Counted from the first letter of the stretch, positions 8,077 through 17,767 are shown. The stretch: DNA of 64,000 nt from Streptococcus sp. 'caviae' (GCF_001937065.1 NZ_MOWR01000004.1:153435-217434); one strand, 5' to 3'. The notes: generated by a model from the sequence alone, not told the origin. Program-made: numbers and translations.

Positions 8077-10203
8077 ATGGAAATTATTGATAAAATTACT
8101 CAGGATTTAAATCTGAAAGAAAGTCAGATTAAGAAAGTTTTAGAATTAACAGCAGAAGGAAATACTATTCCCTTTATAGCCCGTTACCGTAAGGAAATGA
8201 CTGGGAACCTTGATGAAGTTGACATCAAGGCTATCATTGATCTGAATAAAAGCCTGACAGCCTTAGCAGAGCGTAAGACAAGTGTTCTAGCTAAGATTGA
8301 GAGTCAGGGCAAACTGACGCCGGAGCTGCAAAAGGCTATCGAAACAGCAGATAAGCTGGCAGATGTAGAAGAACTTTACCTGCCTTATAAAGAAAAACGG
8401 CGAACCAAAGCAACCATTGCGCGTGAAAATGGTCTTTTTGCCTTGGCGCGCCTCATTTTGCAAAATGTACCAGATTTGAGAAAACAGGCTGAAAGCTTTG
8501 TTACTGAAGCATTCCCGACAGCTGAAGAAGCCCTTGGCGGTGCCATGGATATCTTGATTGAGGCGTTGGCTGATGATACGAAGCTGCGTTCGTGGACCTA
8601 TAATGAAATTTGGGCCAACAGCCTCATTTTATCAGAAGTCAAAGACGCAGAATCAGATGAGAAGAAGGTCTTCCAAATCTATTATGACTTTTCTGAACGT
8701 GTTTCCAAAATTCAGGGCTACCGTGTTTTAGCACTCAATCGGGGCGAAAAGCTCGGTGTTTTAAAGGTGCATTTTGAGCACAATCTTGATAAGATGGTTC
8801 GTTTTTTTGAAACTCGTTTCAGAGACAAAAATGATTATATCAAGCAGGTTGTACAGGCAGCGCTCAAAAAGAAAATCCTGCCGGCCATGGAGCGTCGGAT
8901 TCGGGCAGAACTGACTGACAAGGCAGAAGACGGGGCTATTCAGCTCTTTTCTGATAATCTTAGAAATCTGCTGTTGATTCCGCCTTTAAAAGGGAAGATG
9001 GTTCTGGGCTTTGATCCCGCTTTTCGGACGGGAGCCAAGCTGGCCGTTGTTGATCAGACAGGAAAACTGATAACGACACAAGTTATCTATCCTGTTCCTC
9101 CGGCCAGCCGGGCTAAGATTGAACAGGCAAAAGCTGATCTGGCTAACCTGATTGCAGACTATGCTATTGAGGTTATTGCTATCGGCAACGGAACTGCCAG
9201 CCGGGAAAGTGAAGCCTTTGTGGCAGAAGTGCTCAAGGATTTCCCCGGAGTTTCTTATGTTATTGTCAATGAAAGCGGAGCGTCGGTCTATTCTGCTTCT
9301 GAATTAGCCCGGCACGAATTTCCGGAGCTGACTGTTGAAAAACGTTCGGCTATTTCAATTGCCAGACGCCTGCAGGATCCTTTGGCAGAATTGGTAAAAA
9401 TTGATCCTAAATCTATCGGAGTCGGTCAGTACCAGCACGATGTCAGCCAGAAGAAATTAGCAGAAAATCTTGATTTTGTGGTGGAAACAGTGGTCAATCA
9501 GGTCGGCGTCAATGTCAATACGGCCAGTCCGGCTCTGCTATCACATGTTTCCGGCCTCAATAAGACCATTTCCGAAAATATTGTCAAATACCGGGAAGAA
9601 AACGGGCGCCTGACCTCCCGCAAAGACATTCAAAAAGTGCCCCGCTTAGGAGCCAAAGCTTTTGAGCAGGCGGCAGGATTTTTGCGGATTCCTAATGCTG
9701 ACAATATTTTGGATAACACGGGTGTTCATCCGGAATCCTACGGCGCTGTGGAAAAACTTTTTTCCTTACTCGAGATTACAGAATTGGATGACTCCGCTCA
9801 GGCGAAACTTCAGTCTGTAGATATTGAACAAAGAGCTGCAGAGATTGGTCTGGGACAAGAAACCTTAAAGGATATTATTACCGATTTGCTCAAACCCGGC
9901 CGTGATTTGCGCGATGATTTTGCTGCCCCTCAGCTGCGGCAGGATGTGCTGGAATTAGCTGATTTGGAAATCGGGCAGCAGCTGGAAGGGACCGTTCGTA
10001 ATGTTGTTGATTTCGGAGCCTTTGTTGACATCGGTCTTCACGAAGACGGTCTGATTCATATTTCGCAGATGAGCAGTCAGTTCGTTAAACATCCCAGTCA
10101 GGTCGTAGCAGTTGGTGATGTGGTCAGAGTTTGGGTTTCAAAAATTGATCAGGAACGTGAGAAAGTTAACCTTTCTCTGGTGGCTTTAAATGAACTTAAC
10201 TGA
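8077..10203 (+). CDS. tex: Tex-family S1 RNA-binding protein
   Basis: A 708-residue Tex protein, a nucleic-acid-binding factor conserved in bacteria and linked to transcription processes. The N-terminal Tex domain ([16 protein letters not shown]), the YqgF/RuvC-like domain ([17 protein letters not shown]), helix-hairpin-helix motifs ([17 protein letters not shown]) and a C-terminal S1 domain (about residues 630-700) follow in the usual order. The frame is open upstream to ATG 8020, but [18 protein letters not shown] at 8077 is the family-like start. No Shine-Dalgarno precedes 8077; the GGAG at 8051 is upstream of the predicted transcription start. The stop overlaps the next gene by 14 bases. 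Confidence 0.93.
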   Translation: MEIIDKITQDLNLKESQIKKVLELTAEGNTIPFIARYRKEMTGNLDEVDIKAIIDLNKSLTALAERKTSVLAKIESQGKLTPELQKAIETADKLADVEELYLPYKEKRRTKATIARENGLFALARLILQNVPDLRKQAESFVTEAFPTAEEALGGAMDILIEALADDTKLRSWTYNEIWANSLILSEVKDAESDEKKVFQIYYDFSERVSKIQGYRVLALNRGEKLGVLKVHFEHNLDKMVRFFETRFRDKNDYIKQVVQAALKKKILPAMERRIRAELTDKAEDGAIQLFSDNLRNLLLIPPLKGKMVLGFDPAFRTGAKLAVVDQTGKLITTQVIYPVPPASRAKIEQAKADLANLIADYAIEVIAIGNGTASRESEAFVAEVLKDFPGVSYVIVNESGASVYSASELARHEFPELTVEKRSAISIARRLQDPLAELVKIDPKSIGVGQYQHDVSQKKLAENLDFVVETVVNQVGVNVNTASPALLSHVSGLNKTISENIVKYREENGRLTSRKDIQKVPRLGAKAFEQAAGFLRIPNADNILDNTGVHPESYGAVEKLFSLLEITELDDSAQAKLQSVDIEQRAAEIGLGQETLKDIITDLLKPGRDLRDDFAAPQLRQDVLELADLEIGQQLEGTVRNVVDFGAFVDIGLHEDGLIHISQMSSQFVKHPSQVVAVGDVVRVWVSKIDQEREKVNLSLVALNELN

Positions 10204-10633
10204 ATACGTTAAAGATGTTTCCCGTCAGGATTTCGGGATGGAATTTAAGCATAAGGCGCTTTGGAATTCTCGTCTGCAAACGACCGGCGGACGTTTTTTC
10301 CCACAGGATGGGCACCTGGATTTCAATCCGAAATTTTATAAAAGGGATGACTTAGAGACTTTTAGAAAAATTGTCCGCCATGAGCTCTGCCATTATCATC
10401 TTTATTATGCGGGCAAGGGCTATAGGCATCGAGACAAAGATTTCAAGGAATTATTGCTCAAGGTTAACGGCAGCCGCTATGCGCCGAGCCTGAGAAGCAA
10501 AACGTTTTACTATTCTTACCAATGCCAGAACTGCGGTCAAGTGTATCAGAGAAAAAGGCGCATTAATACGGAAAAATTTGCCTGCGGCAGCTGCCGTGGC
10601 AGATTAAGTCCGCAAAATCAGTCGCAAGGCTGA
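10190..10633 (+). CDS. SprT-like zinc metalloprotease-fold protein
   Basis: A 147-residue SprT-family protein. The zinc motif HELCH is at about residue 65, and a C-terminal zinc ribbon (CQNCG ... CGSCRG) follows. The streptococcal SprT-like family accompanies tex in many genomes. It starts inside the end of tex (14-base overlap), so it is translationally coupled. The fold is that of the SprT/Spartan proteases, but the substrate in streptococci is unknown to me. Confidence 0.88.
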   Translation: MNLTEYVKDVSRQDFGMEFKHKALWNSRLQTTGGRFFPQDGHLDFNPKFYKRDDLETFRKIVRHELCHYHLYYAGKGYRHRDKDFKELLLKVNGSRYAPSLRSKTFYYSYQCQNCGQVYQRKRRINTEKFACGSCRGRLSPQNQSQG

Positions 10634-10717
10634 TGCCAAACTTTTCTAAAATGTTATACTGGTACTGTCAATGAAGTTTATGACAGATTTTTAAAAGGAA
10701 CGAGAAGGAAAGTTTTA

Positions 10718-11011
10718 ATGACGAAGGCTATCTTTTATAAGCAAAGAAAAAATCGGATGATTTGCGGCGTAGTGGCAGGCTTAGCCGATAAGTACGGCTG
10801 GGACTTGCCAATTGCCAGAGTTTTGACAGCTCTTTTTGTTTATTTTTCAGGCGGCTTTGGTATTATTCTCTATATTATTTTGGCAATCTGTCTGCCCTAT
10901 AAGGAAGATTTGGGGAAGAACGGACAATCAGGCAGCTATCATCAAGGACCGCGCAAACGCAAGGATGCTGAAGTCATTGATGACAAAGATAAAGAGAAAT
11001 GGTTTTGGTGA
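10718..11011 (+). CDS. PspC-domain membrane protein
   Basis: A 97-residue protein with a PspC domain: a basic N-terminus with NRMICGVVAGLADKYGWD, then a hydrophobic segment at about residues 35-62, then a charged, probably cytoplasmic tail. PspC proteins respond to membrane stress; in streptococci they belong to the LiaFSR-type envelope response. ATG 10718 follows GAAGGAAAG. It stands between sprT and hprK with its own terminator, so it is likely a single-gene unit. Confidence 0.88.
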   Translation: MTKAIFYKQRKNRMICGVVAGLADKYGWDLPIARVLTALFVYFSGGFGIILYIILAICLPYKEDLGKNGQSGSYHQGPRKRKDAEVIDDKDKEKWFW

Positions 11012-11079
11012 CAGCACAGACGCTCTAAAAAAACAGCATCTGTTTTAGAGATTCTTAGAACAGGAAAGAATCATGAATT

Positions 11080-11117
11080 ATCTGCCGGTAAAAATACAGC
11101 CGGCAGATTTTATTTTT
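11080..11117 (+). terminator. Rho-independent terminator after pspC
   Basis: ATCTGCCGG pairs with CCGGCAGAT around an 11-base loop and TTTATTTTT follows. A weaker hairpin (CTCTAAAA..CAG / CTG..TTTTAGAG) sits before it at about 11023-11050. Confidence 0.85.
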
Positions 11118-11244
11118 AAAGGCTGTCCAATCTCAGGAAAACGAGCTGTTTTATAAGCAAGAGAGCCTTGTCAGTCTCTGGTAATACAGGAGGCTGGCAG
11201 AGCTTTTTTCTTTTACAGCGAAAATCCCATTTTATACGTATTTG

Positions 11245-11253
11245 TGGTATAAT
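11245..11253 (+). promoter_or_regulatory. Extended -10 promoter of the hprK operon
   Basis: TGGTATAAT, 20 bases before hprK; unlike other promoters here it leaves room for the AAGGAGG ribosome site. Confidence 0.65.
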
Positions 11254-11272
11254 AGGGTGCTAAGGAGGTAGT

Positions 11273-12205
11273 ATGTCAGTTACAGTACAGATGTTGGTTG
11301 ACAAGGTGAAATTAGATGTTGTGTATGGCACCGATGAGCTCTTGCAAAAGACCATTACAACAGCTGATATTTCCCGTCCGGGTCTTGAGATGACCGGTTA
11401 CTTTGATTATTATGCACCCGAACGTATCCAGTTACTGGGAATGAAAGAGTGGTCTTACTTAACACAGATGACCTCGCATAACCGCTATTCTGTTTTAAAA
11501 GAAATGTTTAAGACAGAGACACCGGCTGTTATTGTAGCCAGATCTCTGACCATTCCGGAGGAAATGCTGAAGGCAGCCAAAGAAGAGGGCATTGCTGTTT
11601 TGCAAAGTCACATTCCTACCAGCCGGCTTTCAGGTGAAATGTCCTGGTATTTGGATTCCTGTCTGGCTGAGAGAACCAGTGTCCACGGTGTTCTGATGGA
11701 TATTTATGGCATGGGTGTTCTCATTCAGGGAGACTCAGGGATTGGTAAGAGCGAGACAGGTCTGGAACTTGTGAAACGCGGTCACCGTCTGGTTGCCGAT
11801 GACCGAGTTGATGTCTATGCTAAAGATGAGGAGACCCTTTGGGGTGAACCGGCTGAAATTTTGCGGCACCTGCTGGAAATCAGAGGTGTTGGTATCATTG
11901 ATATCATGAGCCTTTACGGAGCCAGCGCTGTCAAGGATTCCTCACAGGTTCAGCTGTCTATTTACCTTGAAAATTTTGAAAATGGTAAGATTTTTGACCG
12001 TCTGGGAAATGGTAATGAGGAAATTGAAATGTCCGGTGTCAAGATTCCCCGTGTGCGCATACCCGTTAAGACAGGGCGCAATGTTTCAGTTGTGATTGAA
12101 GCTGCTGCCATGAATTACCGTGCCAAACAGATGGGCTATGATGCGACGAAGACCTTTGAAGATCGTCTGACACAGCTAATTGATCAAAATGAGGAGTCCA
12201 AATGA
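11273..12205 (+). CDS. hprK: HPr kinase/phosphorylase
   Basis: A 310-residue bifunctional kinase/phosphorylase that phosphorylates HPr on Ser46 and removes it again, setting catabolite repression through CcpA. The Walker A motif GDSGIGKS is at about residue 153, followed by LVADD, and the HprK signature [10 protein letters not shown] near residue 200. It has a strong AAGGAGG before ATG 11273. The stop overlaps the lgt start (ATGA), the standard hprK-lgt arrangement of Firmicutes. Confidence 0.97.
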   Translation: MSVTVQMLVDKVKLDVVYGTDELLQKTITTADISRPGLEMTGYFDYYAPERIQLLGMKEWSYLTQMTSHNRYSVLKEMFKTETPAVIVARSLTIPEEMLKAAKEEGIAVLQSHIPTSRLSGEMSWYLDSCLAERTSVHGVLMDIYGMGVLIQGDSGIGKSETGLELVKRGHRLVADDRVDVYAKDEETLWGEPAEILRHLLEIRGVGIIDIMSLYGASAVKDSSQVQLSIYLENFENGKIFDRLGNGNEEIEMSGVKIPRVRIPVKTGRNVSVVIEAAAMNYRAKQMGYDATKTFEDRLTQLIDQNEESK

Positions 12206-12993
12206 TTAATCCCATTGCCGTTCAGATTGGTCCTATAGCCATTCGCTGGTATGCCATTTGTATTGTAACAGGGCTTATTTTGGCTGTTTATCTTACAGGG
12301 CTTGAAGCACCTCAAAAAAACATCAAAAAAGAGGATGTTTTAGACTTTATTTTAGTCGCTTTTCCTTTAGCCATTATTGGCGCACGGCTTTACTATGTGA
12401 TCTTCGATTGGGATTATTATGCTAAAAATCCCGGTGAAATTCTAGCCGTTTGGCACGGCGGTATTGCCATCTATGGGGGGTTGCTTACAGGAGCTGCTGT
12501 ACTCTTTGTCTTTTGCTACTACCGGATGATTAAGCCGATTGACTTTCTGGATATTGCAGTACCGGGAGTAATGCTGGCACAGGCCATTGGCCGCTGGGGA
12601 AATTTTATGAATCAGGAAGCTTATGGCAAGGCTGTTGCCCATCTCAATTATCTGCCCGACTGGATCAAAAATCAGATGTATATTGATGGTCACTACCGCA
12701 CGCCAACCTTTCTTTATGAATCCCTGTGGAATTTGCTGGGTTTTGCCATTATCATGAGCTTGCGCCACAGACCCAAACTGTTAAAAGAAGGAGAAATAAC
12801 TTTCTTTTACCTGATTTGGTATGGCTGCGGCCGCTTTGTTATTGAGGGAATGCGAACAGACAGCCTCATGTTTATGAATTTACGGGTATCGCAGTGGCTT
12901 TCTGCTCTGCTGGTTGCTGTTGGAATTATCCTTGCTGTCTATCGGCGCCGCCGTCAAACAGTGCCTTACTATCAGACGGCTCGAAAAAGTTAG
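12202..12993 (+). CDS. lgt: Prolipoprotein diacylglyceryl transferase
   Basis: A 263-residue multi-pass membrane enzyme that transfers diacylglycerol from phosphatidylglycerol to the lipobox cysteine of prolipoproteins. The family signature [13 protein letters not shown] is at about residues 131-143, and HGGIAIYGG and the R-E region near the C-terminus are present. Seven hydrophobic segments are visible. Translationally coupled to hprK through a 4-base overlap. Confidence 0.97.
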   Translation: MINPIAVQIGPIAIRWYAICIVTGLILAVYLTGLEAPQKNIKKEDVLDFILVAFPLAIIGARLYYVIFDWDYYAKNPGEILAVWHGGIAIYGGLLTGAAVLFVFCYYRMIKPIDFLDIAVPGVMLAQAIGRWGNFMNQEAYGKAVAHLNYLPDWIKNQMYIDGHYRTPTFLYESLWNLLGFAIIMSLRHRPKLLKEGEITFFYLIWYGCGRFVIEGMRTDSLMFMNLRVSQWLSALLVAVGIILAVYRRRRQTVPYYQTARKS

Positions 12994-13011
12994 TTAGATT
13001 AGGAGAAAATT

Positions 13012-13404
13012 ATGTGGGAAATTGCTTTATTGATTATTGCCGTTGCCTTTGCTGTTTTAACTGTTTTTATCATTCTTTTGCTCAGAAAAATTTCAGATAC
13101 TGTTGATGAATCTCGGCAAAGTTTGAAGGTTCTGACGAGCGATGTCAACGTCACACTTTATCAGACCAATGAACTGTTAGCTAAAACCAATGTACTGGTA
13201 GAAGACGTGAACGGCAAGGTTCAAACTATCGATCCGCTCTTTACAGCCATAGCTGATTTATCAGAAAGTGTTTCTGATCTTAATCAGCAAGCCCGCTATT
13301 TTGGCCAAAAGGCAAGCAATGCTACCTCTAATGTCGGCAAGGCAGGAGCAGCTTATACAGTTGGCAAAGTAGCTTCTAAATTATTTAGAAAGAAAGGAAA
13401 ATAG
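13012..13404 (+). CDS. DUF948 membrane-anchored protein
   Basis: A 130-residue protein with one N-terminal membrane helix (residues 3-25) followed by a long heptad-like region (DESRQSLKVLTSDVNVTLYQTNELLAK) typical of DUF948, ending in a basic tail RKKGK. Function unknown; the family is always found next to YtxH-like proteins, as here. It lies 18 bases after lgt with GGAG before the ATG and is part of the same operon. Confidence 0.88.
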   Translation: MWEIALLIIAVAFAVLTVFIILLLRKISDTVDESRQSLKVLTSDVNVTLYQTNELLAKTNVLVEDVNGKVQTIDPLFTAIADLSESVSDLNQQARYFGQKASNATSNVGKAGAAYTVGKVASKLFRKKGK

Positions 13405-13406
13405 TT

Positions 13407-13850
13407 ATGGGTAAATTTTTAAATACGGTTATCATCGGTGCTGCATCAGGCGCTGCAGCAGCTTACTTTCTCTCTACAGATAAGGGAAAACAATTTAAGC
13501 AAAAAGTCAGCGAAACATTGTCAGCCTATAAAGAAAATCCTGAAGAATACCATCATTATGCCGCTCAAAAAGCCAATGAATATAAGTCAGCAGCAGTCAA
13601 CACCGTCAAGGACTATAAAGAAAAAATGGCAGCCGGTGAGCTGACCAAAGAGGATGTGGTATCTGCAGTTAAAGAAAAAGCTTCTCAGGTGGGAGACTTT
13701 GCTAATCAAACTTTGTCTGAAGTCAAGGATCGCCTGTCTCAAGCTGCTGAAAAATCAGAAGAAACAGCTGAAGCTGTGAAAGCCGAAGTTGATGATATTG
13801 TGATTGACTACCAAGAGGAAGCAGAAGCTTCAGACGGTATAAAAGATTAA
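13407..13850 (+). CDS. YtxH-domain general-stress-type protein
   Basis: A 147-residue YtxH-family protein. Residues about 5-25 (TVIIGAASGAAAAYFLSTDKGK) form the glycine/alanine-rich membrane segment that defines the family, followed by a long charged, coiled-coil-like helix rich in Lys, Glu and Ala. Two bases after the DUF948 gene, so translated together. B. subtilis YtxH is a general stress protein; the molecular role is unknown. Confidence 0.88.
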   Translation: MGKFLNTVIIGAASGAAAAYFLSTDKGKQFKQKVSETLSAYKENPEEYHHYAAQKANEYKSAAVNTVKDYKEKMAAGELTKEDVVSAVKEKASQVGDFANQTLSEVKDRLSQAAEKSEETAEAVKAEVDDIVIDYQEEAEASDGIKD

Positions 13851-14009
13851 AAAAGCAGTTTTCTCCAGCTTTTGAGACTGTCAGTCATAGTGGAGTGTGT
13901 GCAGTTCCCAAAAAACTGCTTGTTATCGCTTGACTATAGCCAAAAGCACAAGAAAGAAAGTGACTAGCTCCCTGTCCAATGACAGTTGAATAATACCATT
14001 AAGCAGCGG

Positions 14010-14045
14010 CCTGATTTCCAAATGTTAAAGGAGTCAGGTCTTTTT
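14010..14045 (+). terminator. Terminator of the hprK-lgt operon
   Basis: CCTGATTTCC pairs with GGAGTCAGG and is followed by TCTTTTT. The rest of the 352-base gap 13851-14202 holds this, the palindrome at 14131 and no credible gene. Confidence 0.75.
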
Positions 14046-14130
14046 GATTGCTTTGACTGCGTTTAGAGTGATACTTTAGGCAAATGAGGAGGAAGTCAGC
14101 TCAGTTTATCTTCAGCCTTAATTGCATAAA

Positions 14131-14170
14131 AAAGCACTCCAACGCTTAAGCTTAAGCGTTGGAGTGCTTT
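14131..14170. terminator. Perfect 20-bp-arm palindrome, bidirectional terminator
   Basis: A 40-base perfect palindrome with no spacer (arms start AAAGCACTCC and the centre is AAGCTT). T/A runs flank both sides, so it can end the rightward hprK operon and the leftward 14203-14490 gene. Confidence 0.85.
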
Positions 14171-14202
14171 GATTTTACGGGTGAAATCCCGCTTTTTTAT
14201 TA

Positions 14203-14490
14203 TTAAGATTTAAGGCGTTTCAGCCCGGCTTGCGCTGCTGATGTAATTCCCCAGCTGACCAGCAAGGACAGCGGGAAAGCAAAGACAGGAGAGAACTTAG
14301 CAACCAGAAGAATAAAACAGGTCAGGATTGTCACGACACAGAAAAAAGCCAGTTTAGCGAAAAAAATAAGTTCGTCTAGCTTTGTCCTGCTATCATCAAA
14401 ATCTTGAAATTCTTGATACTTAGGCGTCAGATCTTCTTGATAATCAAGTTCTTCATAATTTTCTGTCTGCCTGTTCAGATTTGCTGACAT
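14203..14490 (-). CDS. Small membrane protein, DUF3270-like
   Basis: A 95-residue protein with an acidic N-terminal half and two hydrophobic segments (about residues 45-65 and 67-88), ending in a basic LKRLKS. It resembles the streptococcus-restricted DUF3270 family of unknown function; I am fairly but not fully sure of that family. GAGGAACTC precedes ATG 14490. It is divergent from the U32 pair and ends at the palindromic terminator. Confidence 0.72.
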   Translation of the reverse strand: MSANLNRQTENYEELDYQEDLTPKYQEFQDFDDSRTKLDELIFFAKLAFFCVVTILTCFILLVAKFSPVFAFPLSLLVSWGITSAAQAGLKRLKS

Positions 14491-14635
14491 GAGTTCCTCC
14501 TCTGGATATTCCTTAACATCTTATCACAAATTGTGAAGTTTGTCATCTGTTTTCTGAAAATTTTTTTGGAATAAGCCAGCTTTCGCTTTGATAGGGCTTT
14601 AAATTTTTCAAAAAAGTGGCTTTTTATCTTAAATT

Positions 14636-14644
14636 TGATACAAT
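14636..14644 (+). promoter_or_regulatory. Extended -10 promoter of trhP1
   Basis: TGATACAAT with hexamer 14639-14644. The seventh base after it is 14651 and the ATG is at 14652, so no ribosome site fits in the mRNA. Confidence 0.55.
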
Positions 14645-14651
14645 AATAGGT

Positions 14652-15578
14652 ATGGAAAAAATTGTTATTACTGCAACTGCAGAATCTGTTGAACAAGTCA
14701 AAGAATTGTTGGACGCTGGTGTAGACCGCATCTATGTTGGCGAGGAGGATTATGCTTTGCGTCTGCCCCATACTTTTAACTATGATGAGCTGAGAGAGAT
14801 TGCTGCGCTGGTTCATGGAGCTGGAAAAGAGCTGACGGTTGCTGCCAATGCTCTCATGCACCAGGAGATGATGGATAATATCAAGCCTTTTTTGGAATTG
14901 ATGATGGAAATTCAGGTGGATTATCTGGCGGTCGGTGATGCCGGTGTTTTTTATGTCAATAAGCGTGACGGTTATCATTTTAAGCTGATTTATGATACAT
15001 CTGTTTTTGTCACTTCCAGCCGTCAGGTTAATTTTTGGGGGCAGCATGGAGCTGTGGAAGCTGTTTTAGCGCGTGAAATCCCTTCAGAAGAGCTCTTTGC
15101 CATGTCTGAGAATTTAGAAATTCCAGCTGAAATCTTGGTTTACGGGGCTTCTGTTATCCACCATTCCAAACGGCCTCTGATTCAAAATTATTACAATTTT
15201 ACGCATATAGACGATGAAAAATCAAGAGAACGCGGTCTTTTTCTGGCTGAGCCCAGCGATCCGGAATCGCATTATTCGATTTACGAAGATAAGCATGGAA
15301 CGCATATTTTTATCAATAATGATATTGATCTGATGACGAAGCTTTCGGAATTAACCGATCACCATTATAATCATTGGAAACTGGATGGTATTTACTGTCC
15401 GGGTCACAATTTTGTAGAGATTGCTAAATTATTTGTTAAGGCGCGTACCTTGATAGAAGCAGGAACTTTTACGCAGGATCAGGCTTTCCTCTTTGATGAA
15501 GAACTCCGAAAACTTCACCCCAAAGGCCGAGGGTTAGACACTGGCTTTTATGACTTTGACCCTAATTTAGTTAAATAA
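14652..15578 (+). CDS. trhP1: U32 family protein, tRNA hydroxylation factor TrhP1-like
   Basis: A 308-residue U32 protein, the shorter of a tandem pair. It starts MEKIVITATAE and has the TIM-barrel-like pattern ELLDAGVDRIYVGEEDYALRLP of the family. Although labelled collagenase-like peptidases, the equivalent B. subtilis pair YrrN/YrrO (TrhP1/TrhP2) is needed for prephenate-dependent 5-hydroxylation of U34 in tRNA. The CxxC-rich cluster found in the larger partner is missing here, as expected. The frame is open to 14616, but ATG 14652 gives the conserved start. The next gene is 16 bases on. Confidence 0.88.
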   Translation: MEKIVITATAESVEQVKELLDAGVDRIYVGEEDYALRLPHTFNYDELREIAALVHGAGKELTVAANALMHQEMMDNIKPFLELMMEIQVDYLAVGDAGVFYVNKRDGYHFKLIYDTSVFVTSSRQVNFWGQHGAVEAVLAREIPSEELFAMSENLEIPAEILVYGASVIHHSKRPLIQNYYNFTHIDDEKSRERGLFLAEPSDPESHYSIYEDKHGTHIFINNDIDLMTKLSELTDHHYNHWKLDGIYCPGHNFVEIAKLFVKARTLIEAGTFTQDQAFLFDEELRKLHPKGRGLDTGFYDFDPNLVK

Positions 15579-15594
15579 AGGAAAAGGATGTAAA

Positions 15595-16884
15595 ATGACA
15601 CAAATAAGAAAAAAACGTCCGGAGGTTTTGTCACCGGCCGGAACCTTAGAAAAACTTAAAGTGGCTGTAGATTACGGAGCAGATGCTGTTTTTGTCGGCG
15701 GGCAGGCCTATGGTCTTCGCAGCCGTGCCGGTAATTTCTCCATGGAAGAAATGGCCGAAGGCATTAATTATGCTCATGAACACGGTGTGAAGGTCTATGT
15801 AGCTGCCAATATGGTTACTCATGAAGGCAATGAAATCGGAGCAGGGAAATGGTTTAGAGAGCTGCGTGATTTAGGTCTTGATGCTGTTATCGTATCAGAC
15901 CCTGCCCTGATTGCCATCTGTGCAACGGAGGCACCAGGTCTTGAAATCCACCTGTCAACCCAAGCCTCTTCAACAAATTATGAAACTTTTGAATTCTGGA
16001 AGGAGCTGGGGCTGACACGTGTCGTTTTGGCGCGTGAAGTCACTATGGAAGAGCTGGCTGAAATTCGTAAGCGCACCAGCGTTGAAATCGAAGCTTTTGT
16101 ACATGGTGCCATGTGCATTTCTTACTCAGGGCGCTGTGTCTTATCCAATCATATGAGCCATCGTGACGCTAACCGCGGCGGCTGCTCACAGTCCTGCCGC
16201 TGGAAATATGATCTCTTTGACATGCCTTTTGGGCAGGAGCGCCGATCGCTCAAGGGTGAAATTCCTGAGGAATATTCAATGTCAGCCGTTGATATGTGCA
16301 TGATCGAACATATTCCCGACATGATTGAAAACGGCGTTGACAGCCTTAAGATTGAAGGCCGCATGAAATCCATTCACTATGTTTCCACAGTGACCAACTG
16401 TTACAAGGCGGCTGTTGACGCCTATCTTGAAAGTCCGGAAAAATTTGAAGCCATCAAAGAAGACCTGATTGACGAATTATGGAAGGTAGCTCAGCGGGAA
16501 TTGGCGACTGGCTTTTACTACAGTACCCCAACTGAAAATGAGCAGCTTTTCGGAGCGCGCCGCAAGATTCCGCAATACAAGTTTATCGGCGAAGTTGTTG
16601 ACTTTGATGAATCAAGCATGACAGCTACCATTCGTCAGCGCAACGTCATCAACGAAGGAGACCGAGTTGAATTTTACGGACCGGGCTTCCGGCATTTTGA
16701 AACCTTTATCCAAGATTTGCATGATGCCGACGGTGTCAAGATTGAACGTGCCCCTAAACCGATGGAGCTTTTAACGATTACGGTGCCTCAGGCAGTAAAA
16801 GCAGGTGATATGATTCGTGCCTGCAAGGAAGGCCTGGTAAATTTATACAAGGAAGACGGCAGCAGTGTGACGCTCAGAGCCTGA
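15595..16884 (+). CDS. trhP2: U32 family protein, tRNA hydroxylation factor TrhP2-like
   Basis: A 429-residue U32 protein. The signature EAFVHGAMCISYSGRC is at about residues 163-178, and further cysteines in GGCSQSCRW complete the likely iron-sulfur ligands of this family. With the preceding gene it matches TrhP1/TrhP2, which make 5-hydroxyuridine at the tRNA wobble position. AAGGATG region precedes ATG 15595. A terminator follows. Confidence 0.92.
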   Translation: MTQIRKKRPEVLSPAGTLEKLKVAVDYGADAVFVGGQAYGLRSRAGNFSMEEMAEGINYAHEHGVKVYVAANMVTHEGNEIGAGKWFRELRDLGLDAVIVSDPALIAICATEAPGLEIHLSTQASSTNYETFEFWKELGLTRVVLAREVTMEELAEIRKRTSVEIEAFVHGAMCISYSGRCVLSNHMSHRDANRGGCSQSCRWKYDLFDMPFGQERRSLKGEIPEEYSMSAVDMCMIEHIPDMIENGVDSLKIEGRMKSIHYVSTVTNCYKAAVDAYLESPEKFEAIKEDLIDELWKVAQRELATGFYYSTPTENEQLFGARRKIPQYKFIGEVVDFDESSMTATIRQRNVINEGDRVEFYGPGFRHFETFIQDLHDADGVKIERAPKPMELLTITVPQAVKAGDMIRACKEGLVNLYKEDGSSVTLRA

Positions 16885-16969
16885 TATGTCCTATATCTTT
16901 GGGAGTCAAACGTCGCTGACTTGGCCGCCCAGTCTAATCTTAATTTTTTCGAGTTTTAATTAATATAAA

Positions 16970-17012
16970 AAAGCCCCTAAGGTTAGACAGAAAAATCTAA
17001 TCTTAGGGGTGA
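16970..17012. terminator. Bidirectional terminator between trhP2 and the 17042 gene
   Basis: CCCCTAAGGTTAGA pairs with TCTAATCTTAGGGG. On the minus strand GGGGCTTTTTT follows, making it strongest for the leftward gene; on the plus strand the T-run is weak. Confidence 0.75.
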
Positions 17013-17041
17013 GCTTATTTGGGTCTGTTTTTACCTGCAGT

Positions 17042-17356
17042 TCAGTTTAGTTTTTGGGAATCTCTGACAGTTTTTGGCACCAGAGTCAGGCGTTTGATGT
17101 CTGAGATACTGATGATAGCTGATATATTCTTTTGGAAATTTTTTAAAATGAGCTTATTGTTTTCTTTGTCGTATTTGACAATATCTCCCGTGAAACTCTT
17201 ATCAAGATAGATCACATGGACAGCTTCATGCTTTTTTTGTGCCTGCAAAATCGTATGTAATAATTGATTGGTTTTTAAAATAATATCGGGAGATTTTTTG
17301 GTAGGTTCAATGAATTCTCTCACATGCTCTAAAATCGTTTGTAAAAATCTTTTCAT
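17042..17356 (-). CDS. Unrecognised 104-residue protein
   Basis: Small soluble protein, basic and mixed-charge, with no signal or membrane segment. The C-terminal half (HVIYLDKSFTGDIVKYDK then ISISDIKRLTLV) looks like a small beta-barrel of the YolD/Sm-like kind, but I cannot assign a family. It has a TATAAT box and an AGAGAAA ribosome site before ATG 17356 and its own terminator, so it is a real gene. Divergent from ydbC across a region with nested palindromes. Confidence 0.7.
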   Translation of the reverse strand: MKRFLQTILEHVREFIEPTKKSPDIILKTNQLLHTILQAQKKHEAVHVIYLDKSFTGDIVKYDKENNKLILKNFQKNISAIISISDIKRLTLVPKTVRDSQKLN

Positions 17357-17430
17357 GGCATTTTCTCTAAAAAATTGTTAGAATGATTATACCTTATTTT
17401 AGGTTAAAATAAAATACTTAATTAAAAATT

Positions 17431-17474
17431 GTAAGAAAAACGATAAATTTATCTTTTTTAGCAAACTTTCTTAC
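17431..17474. promoter_or_regulatory. Nested inverted repeats between divergent genes
   Basis: GTAAGAAA at 17431 and TTTCTTAC at 17467 form outer arms, and the 12-bp palindrome GATAAATTTATC sits inside at 17442-17453. They overlap the ydbC promoter. Confidence 0.4.
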
Positions 17475-17483
17475 GAATATAAT
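17472..17483 (+). promoter_or_regulatory. ydbC promoter with ComX-type box
   Basis: TACGAATA at 17472-17479 is the consensus com-box (cin-box) recognised by the competence sigma factor ComX/SigX, with a T6 run 12 bases upstream. It overlaps a TATAAT (17478-17483) usable by the vegetative sigma factor. The ydbC start is 19 bases after the box. Confidence 0.5.
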
Positions 17484-17497
17484 GATAGGAGGAATAT

Positions 17498-17710
17498 ATG
17501 GCAGAATTTACCTTTGAAATTGAAGAAAAACTGTTGGTCCTGTCTGAAAATGACAAGGGCTGGACCAAGGAACTCAACCGTGTCAGCTTTAACGGTGCAC
17601 CGGCCAAGTTTGACATCAGATCTTGGAGCCCGGATCATACAAAGATGGGCAAGGGCATCACGCTTACCAATGAAGAGTTTGATGTTTTAGTCAATGAATT
17701 TAGAAAATGA
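17498..17710 (+). CDS. ydbC: YdbC/PC4-like single-stranded nucleic-acid-binding protein
   Basis: A 70-residue protein with the PC4/YdbC fold sequence: VLSENDKGWTKELNRVSFNG then FDIRSWSPDHTKMGKGITLT. Lactococcal YdbC binds single-stranded DNA as a dimer and resembles eukaryotic PC4. Start ATG 17498 follows AGGAGG. It is a single-gene unit with a ComX-type box, hinting at a role when ssDNA is taken up, though this is inference. Confidence 0.87.
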   Translation: MAEFTFEIEEKLLVLSENDKGWTKELNRVSFNGAPAKFDIRSWSPDHTKMGKGITLTNEEFDVLVNEFRK

Positions 17711-17713
17711 AGC

Positions 17714-17743
17714 CGAAGCACAGCACTGCTTCGACTTTTTTTT
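17714..17743 (+). terminator. Terminator after ydbC
   Basis: CGAAGCA / TGCTTCG stem, 6-base loop, then ACTTTTTTTT. Confidence 0.88.
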
Positions 17744-17767
17744 ACCCTAAAGGTGAAGCTCCTCTGC

